DNA of 64,000 bases from assembly GCA_963792785.1 (NCBI GenBank), contig CAWBXO010000004.1:1452992-1516991 (forward strand), given 5' to 3'. This DNA comes from CAWIMX01 sp963792785. GTDB lineage: Bacteria; Acidobacteriota; Vicinamibacteria; Vicinamibacterales; CAVVIG01. Numbering within the stretch: position 1 is the stretch's first letter; each line of letters begins with the position of its first letter. Positions 1 to 7,361 of the stretch are shown here, one piece after another. The translations under genes were made by a program, and so were the position numbers. Below the pieces are notes generated by a model, which saw only the letters and a list, made by a program, of their open reading frames with translations, was not told the origin of the DNA and did no database searches.

Positions 1-14
1 GGACCAGCACCGCG

Positions 15-830
15 ATGGACGCGCGAACCGCAGGGCCTGACGCGCGCGAGATGGCGGGACGAACCGTCCTCGCCGTCTTCGCCCATCCCGACGACGAGTC
101 GATCGCCTGCGGCGGCACGCTCGCGCGACTCGCCGACGCCGGCGCGCGCGTCGTCCTGCTCTGCGCGTCCCGGGGCGAACAGGGCACGGGTCCGGACGCG
201 GCGTTCGCGCCAGGCCCCGGGCTCGGGCTGCGGCGGACCGCCGAGCTGTACGCGGCGGCGGGCATCCTCGGGATCGCCGAGGTGATCGTGCGCGACCATC
301 CCGACGGCAGCCTCCGGTGGGCCGACGCCGACGCGTTCGAGGCGGAGGTGGCCGGCGCGATCCGCGCGCACGACCCCGACGCGCTCGTCACGTTCGACGA
401 CGACGGCCTCTACTGGCATGCCGATCACGTGGGCATCCACGAGCGCACGCGCGCGGCCGTCCTGTCGCTCGGCGCCGGCGCGCCGCCGATGTTCTACGTG
501 TCGATGAAAACCGGCGTGATGCGCGAAGTCGCCGACATCGCGGCGCGTTCCGGCTGGGTGCCGCCTCCCGACGGCGTGTGGAGCATCACGCCCGACGCGT
601 GGGGCCTCGGGCTGAAGCCGCCGACGTTCGGCGTCGACGTGGCCGCCTGGGTGGATCGCAAGCTGGCGGCGCTCGCCTGCTACCGTTCGCAGTTCCGCCC
701 GGACAACCCCTTCGCGCGCCTGAACGAGACGGATGCGCGGCGCCTGCTCGGCGTGGAATACTTCAGGCGCGCCCCGGTGAACGTCCGGACGTCGGACTTC
801 GAGGAATTTGGTAATCGGGTAATCGGGTAA
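15..830 (+). CDS. PIG-L (LmbE-like) family deacetylase
   Basis: A zinc-dependent N-acetylglucosaminyl deacetylase-type protein of about 271 residues, the usual family length. The hallmark AHPDDE motif is at residues 23-28, followed by the G-G-T turn, and a WHADH motif near residue 135 supplies the second metal ligand set. Relatives remove acetyl groups from GlcNAc-linked substrates such as thiol precursors or lipids; the substrate here cannot be read from sequence. It is distinct from the BshB1 homologue at 26495-27202. The last residues (N-R-V-I-G) are encoded by a tandem GGGTAATC repeat, so the native stop has probably been replaced by repeat sequence. It lies just upstream of a methyltransferase on the same strand. 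Confidence 0.85.
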   Translation: MDARTAGPDAREMAGRTVLAVFAHPDDESIACGGTLARLADAGARVVLLCASRGEQGTGPDAAFAPGPGLGLRRTAELYAAAGILGIAEVIVRDHPDGSLRWADADAFEAEVAGAIRAHDPDALVTFDDDGLYWHADHVGIHERTRAAVLSLGAGAPPMFYVSMKTGVMREVADIAARSGWVPPPDGVWSITPDAWGLGLKPPTFGVDVAAWVDRKLAALACYRSQFRPDNPFARLNETDARRLLGVEYFRRAPVNVRTSDFEEFGNRVIG

Positions 831-862
831 TCGGGTAATCGGGTAATCTGGGTAATTGGGTG
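810..862 (+). repeat. GGGTAATC tandem word repeat (family B, copy 1)
   Basis: About five consecutive 8-nt units (GGGTAATC, drifting to TGGGTAATTGGG) fill the gap between the PIG-L gene and the methyltransferase and supply the stop codon of the former. The same word, in palindromic form, recurs at 18895-18978. Confidence 0.85.
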
Positions 863-883
863 ATTTCGTGAAGATGCGGCGCC

Positions 884-2149
884 ATGCGTGACGATACGCT
901 CGACATCCTGCGGTGCCCGTACTGCGGCGGACGTCTCGAGCTCGTCGCCTCGCTCTTCCACGAGCGCGACGGCGACGAGATCGTCCACGGCATCCTCGGC
1001 TGCCACTGCTGCATCTTCCCCGTGATCGACGGCATCCCGGTGCTCCATCTCCTGCCGGGCACGACGCGCGCGCGCGAGCTGGTCGAGGCGGGCCAGCCAC
1101 GGCTCGCCCGCGGCGCGATGCTCAACCTGGACGATGCGCTCGAGACCGAGCGGTTCGAGGCGGCGGCCGCCTCGCCCGACGCGACGTACCAGAGCCTCGT
1201 CGAGGCGCTCGGACCGAACTTCGAAGGCGGCTACTTCCTCTATCGCTTTTCCGATCCCACCTACCTCGTGGCGCAGGCCGTCGTCCGCGCCGTGGCGGGG
1301 ACGGTGCTGGGCGGCGGCGGTCGCGCCCTCGACGTGTGCGGCGGATCGGGCCACCTGACGCGCGCGCTCCTGGATCTCTCGGACGAGCCGCCCGTGCTCG
1401 CGGATCTCTATTTCGCGAAGGCGTGGCTGGCGCGCCGGTTCACGGCGCCCGGCGTCGAGGCCGTGTGCTGCGACGGCAACGCGCCGCTGCCCTTCGCGCG
1501 CGGCGCCTTCCGCTACGCGATGTGCGCCGACGCGTTTCAGTACATCTGGACGAAGCGGCAGTTCGTGCAGGAGTTGCTGCGCCTGGTGGACATGACCCGC
1601 CAGCGCGGCGAGAGCGAGGCCGGCGCCGTGGTGATCAACCACACGCACAACCAGCGGACGTGGAGCCCGTCGCACGGCCAGCCGCTGCCGCCCGAGGGCT
1701 ACGCGGATCTGTTCGAGACGATCGTGCCGCGAATCTTCGGCGAGGCCGGGCTGTTCGCGGACGTGCTGACGGGCGGGCCGCTCGACCTCTCGCGGCGTGA
1801 CGCGGCCGTCGCGCTCGACGCCGACCCCGCGCTCACCATCGTGGCCAGCCGCCATCCGCGCGTGTTCCGCCCGCACGCGCTCGAGCCGCCCGCGCCGCCG
1901 CGCGGCGTGCTGCGCGTGAGCCCGCTGTACGTGATCGAGTCGCCGAACGGCGGCGCCCTCCGGCTCCGCCTGCAGTTTCCGTCGGACGACTATGCGGACG
2001 AGTACGGCGCGAGCCGCCAGTACCTGCCCGAGGAGGTGACGCTCAGCCCCGCCGACGCCGCCGCGCTCGCCGCCGGCACGCTGACCGCGACGATCGCAGA
2101 CCTGATGCGCCGGAGGGTGATCGTCGACCTGCCCGAGCGCTACTACTAG
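884..2149 (+). CDS. SAM-dependent methyltransferase with N-terminal zinc ribbon
   Basis: About 421 residues. The N-terminus carries a Trm112-like zinc ribbon, with CPYCGG at residues 11-16 and C-H-C-C at 40-43. The class I Rossmann methyltransferase motif I (ALDVCGGSGHLT) is at about 149-160, followed by an acidic strand end and a late D-A-F-Q-Y motif. A C-terminal segment of about 100 residues is not recognised. Zn-ribbon plus methyltransferase proteins of this shape often sit in surface-glycan or natural-product clusters, but no such cluster is visible here. ATG at 884 follows a weak purine-rich stretch. The acceptor substrate is unknown. Confidence 0.75.
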   Translation: MRDDTLDILRCPYCGGRLELVASLFHERDGDEIVHGILGCHCCIFPVIDGIPVLHLLPGTTRARELVEAGQPRLARGAMLNLDDALETERFEAAAASPDATYQSLVEALGPNFEGGYFLYRFSDPTYLVAQAVVRAVAGTVLGGGGRALDVCGGSGHLTRALLDLSDEPPVLADLYFAKAWLARRFTAPGVEAVCCDGNAPLPFARGAFRYAMCADAFQYIWTKRQFVQELLRLVDMTRQRGESEAGAVVINHTHNQRTWSPSHGQPLPPEGYADLFETIVPRIFGEAGLFADVLTGGPLDLSRRDAAVALDADPALTIVASRHPRVFRPHALEPPAPPRGVLRVSPLYVIESPNGGALRLRLQFPSDDYADEYGASRQYLPEEVTLSPADAAALAAGTLTATIADLMRRRVIVDLPERYY

Positions 2150-2288
2150 CGGACCTGAAGGTCCGCCCTGCAAGAGCAAATGCAACACGAAGACCCGAAG
2201 ACCCGAAGAAGATGACTCAAGACAGACGAATGGTTTCTTCGGGCCTTCGCGCCTTCGTGGTTGCCTTTTCGTGACAAAGATCGCAGCG
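2150..2288. repeat. Palindromic intergenic element, family A copy 1
   Basis: Begins with a small dyad (CGGACCT GAAGGTCCG, 2151-2166). A larger palindrome follows: the left arm reads AAATGCAACACGAAGACCCG and repeats the word GACCCGAAG; the right arm reads TTCTTCGGGCCTTCGCGCC and ends in GGTTGCCTTTTCGTGAC. The same termini occur at 17790-17895 and 20206-20335. The right end overlaps the apparent N-terminus of the next gene. Confidence 0.85.
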
Positions 2289-3622
2289 TGACACCGATCA
2301 TCGACGACAAGCGCGAGATCTTCGGCTGGTCCATGTACGACTGGGCCAACTCGGCCTTCCAGGCCGTGGTGATCACGGCGCTGGCCGGGCCGTATCTCAC
2401 CGCGCTCGCGCAATCGTCGGTCGGCGACAACGGCGTCGTGCTCTCGCTGGGGCCGCTCGGATCGGTCACCGCCAAGTCGTTCTTCCCGTACTGCATCGCG
2501 CTGTCGGTGTTCGTGCAGGTGTTCATGCTGCCGGTGCTCGGCGCGATCGCCGACTACACGCACCTGAAGAAGACGCTGATGGCCGTGTTCTGCTACGCGG
2601 GCGCGATCGCCACGGGCCTCATGTTCTTCTCGAGCGCCGGCCGGCTGCTGTTCGCCGGCGCGTGCCTGATTGCCGCGAACATCTCCTTCGGCGGCGCGGT
2701 GGTCCTCTATAACGCCTTCCTGAACGACATCGCGTCGCCGCCCCGGCGCGATTCCGTGTCGAGCCGCGGCTATGCCTACGGCTACGTCGGCGGCGGCCTC
2801 GCGCTGGCGATCGGCCTCGCGCTCGTCACCGCCTCGTCGTCGCTCGGCATCAGCCGCGACCTGGCGGTGCGCCTGTCGCTGCTCGTGGCGGGCGTCTGGT
2901 GGGGCGGCTTTTCGGTGATCACGTTCGCGCGGCTGAAGGCGCGCCAGCCCGCCGCGGTGAAGCCGGCGGGCCGGTCGTACGCCGCCATCGGGTTCGCCCG
3001 CGCGCTCGAGTCGATCGCCGAGCTCCGGCGCCTCCCGCAGACGCTGCGGTTCCTCGTCGCCTACCTCTTCTACAACGACGGCATCCAGACGGTGATCTCC
3101 GTCTCGTCGGTCTTCCTCGCGCAGGAGCTGTTCGTGTCGCGCGGCCTCGAGACCGACGAGGCGTTCCTGATGGGCCTGATCCTGATGGTGCAGTTCGTCG
3201 CGTTCGGCGGCGCGATGATCTTCGAGCGCGTGGCCGCGATGGTCGGCACGCGGCGCGCCATCGTGTCGTCGCTCGTGATCTGGACCGCAATCATCCTCTA
3301 CGCCTACGGCTGGCTCGAGACGACGACGCAGGCGTGGGCCCTCGGCGCGGCCATCGCCATCGTCCTCGGCGGGTCGCAGGCCCTGTCGCGGTCGCTCTTC
3401 TCGCGGATGATTCCACGCGGGCGCGAGGCGTCCTTCTACGGCCTGTACGAGATCTCCGAGCGCGGGTCGTCGTGGATCGGTCCGTTCATCTTCGGCGCCG
3501 TGGCCGGCGCGACCGGCTCCTACCGCCGCGCGATGCTCTCGGTCATCGTGCTCTTCCTCGTGGGCCTCGCCATCCTCCTCGTGACCGACACGGACCGGGC
3601 CGCCCGCGACGCGGCCGTGTAA
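2288..3622 (+). CDS. MFS transporter, UMF1/Atg22-like
   Basis: A polytopic membrane protein of about 444 residues with roughly twelve hydrophobic segments. The N-terminal signature EIFGWSMYDWANSAF is typical of the UMF1 (Atg22-like) branch of the major facilitator superfamily. Related proteins are thought to export small metabolites; the cargo is unknown. The frame is open upstream to a TTG at 2261, but those nine residues are encoded by the right end of the family A repeat, so GTG at 2288 (start M-T-P-I-I-D-D) is preferred. It stands upstream of the TonB receptor, 32 bp away on the same strand. Confidence 0.85.
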   Translation: MTPIIDDKREIFGWSMYDWANSAFQAVVITALAGPYLTALAQSSVGDNGVVLSLGPLGSVTAKSFFPYCIALSVFVQVFMLPVLGAIADYTHLKKTLMAVFCYAGAIATGLMFFSSAGRLLFAGACLIAANISFGGAVVLYNAFLNDIASPPRRDSVSSRGYAYGYVGGGLALAIGLALVTASSSLGISRDLAVRLSLLVAGVWWGGFSVITFARLKARQPAAVKPAGRSYAAIGFARALESIAELRRLPQTLRFLVAYLFYNDGIQTVISVSSVFLAQELFVSRGLETDEAFLMGLILMVQFVAFGGAMIFERVAAMVGTRRAIVSSLVIWTAIILYAYGWLETTTQAWALGAAIAIVLGGSQALSRSLFSRMIPRGREASFYGLYEISERGSSWIGPFIFGAVAGATGSYRRAMLSVIVLFLVGLAILLVTDTDRAARDAAV

Positions 3623-3654
3623 AATACAGAGTTTCAGACGTGAGGAGACGGTCG

Positions 3655-6105
3655 ATGGCGCGTGTGTGGACGTGGTTCGTACTTTTGCTGCTCGTAGCCG
3701 GCGGCGCCCAGGCGCAGTCGGCGAGCGTTTCGGGAACGGTCGTGGACGAGACCGGCGGCGTCGTGCCGGGCGCCACGGTCCTGCTGGCGGGCCCGGGCGT
3801 GAATAGCTCGACCACGTCGGGCGCGGTCGGCGAGTACCGGTTTCGGGGCGTCGCGCCCGGGCACTACGAGGTGCGCGCGTCGCTGGCCGGCTTCTCCGAA
3901 GGCAGGGCCGACGTCGACGTCGCGAGCGCCGACGTCGCCGCGCCCGCGATCACCCTCGCGGTCGCGCGCGGCAACGAGGTCGTGGTCGTCAGCGCGTCCC
4001 GCCTCGAATCGTCTCTCATCAACGCGCCGGCGACCATGAGCGTGATCACCGCCGACGACATCCGGACGCTGCCGGCGCAGAACTACGGCGACCTGCTGCG
4101 CCCCGTGCCGGGCCTGAACGTGATCCAGATGTCGGCGCGCGACGTGAACATCACGAGCCGGCAGGCCACCTCCACACTCTCCAACTCGCAGCTCACGCTC
4201 GTGGACGGCCGCTCCGTCTACCTCGACTTCTTCGGCCTCGTGCTCTGGGACTTCGTGCCCGACAACCCGGCCGACATCCGGCAGATCGAAGTGATCCGCG
4301 GCCCCGCGTCGGCCGTGTGGGGCGCCAACGCCCTCACCGGCGTGGTGAACATCATCACCAAGTCGCCGCGCGAGGCGCCCGGCACCACGGTGAATTTCAG
4401 CGCGGGCCTGTTCGGCCGCAACACCGACGCCGTGGGCGGCCGGAGCGCCGGGAGCCTGTACGGCGCGAACGCGAGCACCTCGCACGTCGTGAACAACCGG
4501 TGGTCGTACCGCGTGTCGGCGGGCGACTTCCACTCGGATCCCTACGCGCGGCCCACGGGACGGATTCCGCTCATCACCGATCCGCGCGATCCGTCGTCCA
4601 CGGTCGGCGGCGCCCTCTACCCCGCCGATGCCGACGGCGTCGGCGCGTTCCGGAACACCGGCACGTCGCAGCCGAAGTTCGACGTGCGCGTGGACCAGGA
4701 GATCGACGGCGGCCGGATCACCTACGCCGGCGGCGTGGCGGGCACGAGCGGCACGATCCACTCGGGCATCGGGCCGTTCAACATCGAGAGCGGCTCCTAC
4801 ATGGGCTACGGCCGCGTCGGCTACACGCACGGCGCCACCACGCTCGCCGCGTTCGTGAACTTCGTGGACGCGCAGGGGCCGAACCTGCTGCTCTCGGACC
4901 CCACGACGTCGAAGCCGCTCGAACTCACCTTCACGACCACGACGATCGACGTCTCGGCCGGCCACGCCGTGCCCATCGGCACGCGGCAGCTCGTGAGCGT
5001 CGGCGGCAACGCGCGCCGCAACAACTTCGACATCACGCTGGCGCCGCTCGCCGCGAATCGCAACGAGCTCGGCGCGTACGCGCAGGACGAGATCTTCGTG
5101 AACCGCTGGCGCTTCGCGCTCGGCGCCCGCGTCGACAAGTCCGGCAACCTGAGCACGCCCGTGTTCTCGCCGCGCCTGTCGGCCACGTTCAAGCCCGCGC
5201 CCGAGCACGCGATCCGCTTCTCCTATAACCGCGCGTTCCGCTCCCCCTCCACGATCAACAACTACCTCGACGTGAACATCCTGGTGCCGGCGAACCTCAG
5301 CGCCCTCGCGCCGCTCCTGCCGCCCTCGCTCCAGCCGCTCGTCGCGCAGCCGTTCCCGCTGGTCGTGAAGGGCGTCGGCAGCGAGCTCCCGATCGGGACG
5401 ATGGATCAGGCGGAGCTGGACAAGGAAACGCTGACGGCGTACGAAGTGGCGTACACGGGAAACATCGGCGAGCGCACGATTGTCGGCGCGGCGTTCTACG
5501 TGAACGACCTGCACAACAGCATCAACTTCACGCAGCTGCCGCCGGCGCTCGATCCGTACACCGCCGCAAACCCGCCGCCGGGCTGGGCGCTGCCGCCGTC
5601 GATCCTCACCGTGCTCGCGGCGAGCGGCGTCTACCTGCCGCACACCGCGTTCACCTATCTCAACCTCGGGCCGCTCCGCGAGAAAGGCCTCGAGCTCTCG
5701 GTGAATCAGCGGATTCGCGACGGCATCAACGCCTACGCGAACTACTCGTGGCAGGCGAAGCCGACGATCCTCGACAATCCGGATCCGTATCCGACCGCCG
5801 AGCTGGCCCTGCCGCCGACCAACCGCTTCAACGCGGGCTTCTCCTATGACGACGCGCGAGTCCTGGGATCGGCGGCGGTCAGCTACTCCGGCCAGGCCTT
5901 CTGGAGCGACGTGCTGACGACGCCGTACTTCGGCTACAGCGACGCCTACACGCTCGTGAACGGATCGTTCGGCGTGAAGTGGGATCGCGGCCGGGTGACG
6001 ACGGTCGTCAAGGTGAACAACCTGCTCGACCAGCAGATCCAGCAGCACGTCTTCGGCGATATCCTGAAGCGGTCGGGGACGTTCGAGGTCCGGCTCCAGT
6101 TCTGA
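3655..6105 (+). CDS. TonB-dependent outer membrane receptor
   Basis: About 816 residues. A signal peptide (residues 1-22, cleavage after AQA) is followed by a carboxypeptidase-regulatory-like beta-sandwich (about 25-105; GTVVDETGGVVPGAT). The plug domain (about 115-235) includes the IRGPASAVWGANALTGVVN segment typical of BtuB/FecA-type plugs. A 22-strand barrel follows and ends in phenylalanine (VRLQF), as needed for BAM insertion. It takes up a TonB-energised ligand at the outer membrane; the ligand cannot be assigned. The frame is open far upstream in antisense-like sequence, but ATG 3655 with the signal peptide and GAGGAG upstream is clearly the start. Confidence 0.9.
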   Translation: MARVWTWFVLLLLVAGGAQAQSASVSGTVVDETGGVVPGATVLLAGPGVNSSTTSGAVGEYRFRGVAPGHYEVRASLAGFSEGRADVDVASADVAAPAITLAVARGNEVVVVSASRLESSLINAPATMSVITADDIRTLPAQNYGDLLRPVPGLNVIQMSARDVNITSRQATSTLSNSQLTLVDGRSVYLDFFGLVLWDFVPDNPADIRQIEVIRGPASAVWGANALTGVVNIITKSPREAPGTTVNFSAGLFGRNTDAVGGRSAGSLYGANASTSHVVNNRWSYRVSAGDFHSDPYARPTGRIPLITDPRDPSSTVGGALYPADADGVGAFRNTGTSQPKFDVRVDQEIDGGRITYAGGVAGTSGTIHSGIGPFNIESGSYMGYGRVGYTHGATTLAAFVNFVDAQGPNLLLSDPTTSKPLELTFTTTTIDVSAGHAVPIGTRQLVSVGGNARRNNFDITLAPLAANRNELGAYAQDEIFVNRWRFALGARVDKSGNLSTPVFSPRLSATFKPAPEHAIRFSYNRAFRSPSTINNYLDVNILVPANLSALAPLLPPSLQPLVAQPFPLVVKGVGSELPIGTMDQAELDKETLTAYEVAYTGNIGERTIVGAAFYVNDLHNSINFTQLPPALDPYTAANPPPGWALPPSILTVLAASGVYLPHTAFTYLNLGPLREKGLELSVNQRIRDGINAYANYSWQAKPTILDNPDPYPTAELALPPTNRFNAGFSYDDARVLGSAAVSYSGQAFWSDVLTTPYFGYSDAYTLVNGSFGVKWDRGRVTTVVKVNNLLDQQIQQHVFGDILKRSGTFEVRLQF

Positions 6106-6161
6106 CGCCGCGGACGGCCGCCGCGCGGGAATTTCGGCCGGGTTCCAGGGGTTAACACGCG

Positions 6162-7196
6162 ATGATGAAAGTGGTCATCGCCGGCGGGAGCGGGTTCCTC
6201 GGACGGCCGCTCGCTGCCGCCCTGGCCATGCGCGGCGCGGACGTCGCGGTGCTGACGCGCGGCACGAGCGTGCCCCAGGGCCGGCCCGTCACCTGGAACC
6301 CCGCGTCCCCAGCCTTGGGCGCCTGGGCGAAAGAGCTCGATGGCGCCGACGCCGTCGTGAACCTGGCGGGCGAGGTGATCGCCGAGCGCTGGACCGACGC
6401 GCGGAAAGCCGCGCTCATCGCCAGCCGTCTCGATTCCACGCGCCGCCTCGCCGACGCCATCCTCGCCGCCGAACATCCGCCAGCCGTCTTCGCGAGCGCG
6501 TCCGCCGTCGGCTATTACGGCGCGCGCGGCGACGAAGTCGTGACCGAGAGCGACCGCCGCGGCTCGGACTTCCTCGCGGATCTCTGCGCGCGATGGGAGG
6601 CGGAGGCCGCGCGCGCGTCGGCGAACACGCGCGTCGTCCACCTGCGCACGGGCCTGGCGCTCGAGCGCGGCGGCGGCGCCCTGGCGCCGATGCTGCTGCC
6701 CTTCACGCTCGGCGTCGGCGGCCCGGTGGGCTCCGGCCGCCAGTACTGGCCGTGGATCCACCGTCAGGACTGGATCGAGCTCGTGATCTGGACGCTGACC
6801 ACGGCGACCGTCTCTGGCGCGGTGAACGTCACGGCGCCGCGTCCGGTGACGAGCGCCGAGTTCGCGCGAGCGCTCGGCCGCGCGATCCACCGCCCCGCGA
6901 TCCTCCCGACGCCCGCCTTCGCGCTGCGCCTGCTCTTCGGCGAGATGGCCGACGTGGCGCTCCTCGCCGGCCAGCGCGCCGTCCCCGACAAGGCCGAACG
7001 GCTCGGCTTCGCCTTCCGCTACCAGACCATCGACGACAGCGTTCGCCGCGATCTTCGGACGGTAGAGCCACAGAGACACAGAGGCACGGAGGACAGCCGC
7101 GCCGCGCTCGACGCGGACCGGCCTGCGGAGCAGGCCTGCGCAAGGCCGGGAGAGGCACGGTTCAACAAGGCCGGTTCGTATTCCTGGCCTTGTTGA
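6162..7196 (+). CDS. TIGR01777-family epimerase (SDR39U1/YfcH-like)
   Basis: An extended short-chain dehydrogenase-like protein. The N-terminal GGSGFLG nucleotide-binding loop is at residues 8-14, a YYGARGD segment follows, and the DUF1731-type C-terminal region ends near LGFAFRYQTIDDSVRRDL (about residue 300). This family is about 300 residues long. The last 40 or so residues here (from VEPQRHRGTED) are translated from the palindromic element at 7062-7290, so the gene has lost its own stop and borrowed one inside the repeat. The biochemical role of the family is undefined; E. coli YfcH is a member. Confidence 0.85.
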   Translation: MMKVVIAGGSGFLGRPLAAALAMRGADVAVLTRGTSVPQGRPVTWNPASPALGAWAKELDGADAVVNLAGEVIAERWTDARKAALIASRLDSTRRLADAILAAEHPPAVFASASAVGYYGARGDEVVTESDRRGSDFLADLCARWEAEAARASANTRVVHLRTGLALERGGGALAPMLLPFTLGVGGPVGSGRQYWPWIHRQDWIELVIWTLTTATVSGAVNVTAPRPVTSAEFARALGRAIHRPAILPTPAFALRLLFGEMADVALLAGQRAVPDKAERLGFAFRYQTIDDSVRRDLRTVEPQRHRGTEDSRAALDADRPAEQACARPGEARFNKAGSYSWPC

Positions 7197-7290
7197 ACCG
7201 TGCCTCTCCCGGCCTTGCGGCCGCCTCCGGCGGCCCCGCGTCGAACCTGTCTTCCGGTGTCTCTGTGGCTCTGTGCCTCCGTGGTTCTTC
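7062..7290. repeat. Large nested palindrome (family P, copy 1)
   Basis: Inner arms of 33 bp (7140-7172 and 7186-7218) are perfectly complementary around a 13-nt loop. Outside them are CGACGCGG/CCGCGTCG pairs, a GGCCTGC..GCAGGCC hairpin (about 7121-7137), and outer arms built from the word CACAGAGACACAGAGG (left, 7068 on) and TCTCTGTGGCTCTGTGCC (right, 7260-7277). The same outer words and the GGCCTGC hairpin recur at 33850-34060 with different inner arms. Confidence 0.9.
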
Positions 7291-7361
7291 GATGCCTTCG
7301 TGCCTCTCTCTATGGTTTCACTTGCCAGCGGGCGCGGTTGGCCTCATGATCCACGCTCCAT

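Noticed and set aside
680..2563. A 627-codon open frame on the minus strand, and many similar long antisense frames across the window
   Set aside because: High-GC shadow frames antisense to clearly recognisable genes; compositions rich in Arg, Ala, Gly and His with no family motifs.
2899..3654. A 250-residue N-terminal extension of the TonB receptor frame
   Set aside because: It overlaps the MFS gene in another frame, is arginine-rich nonsense, and the signal peptide begins at 3655.
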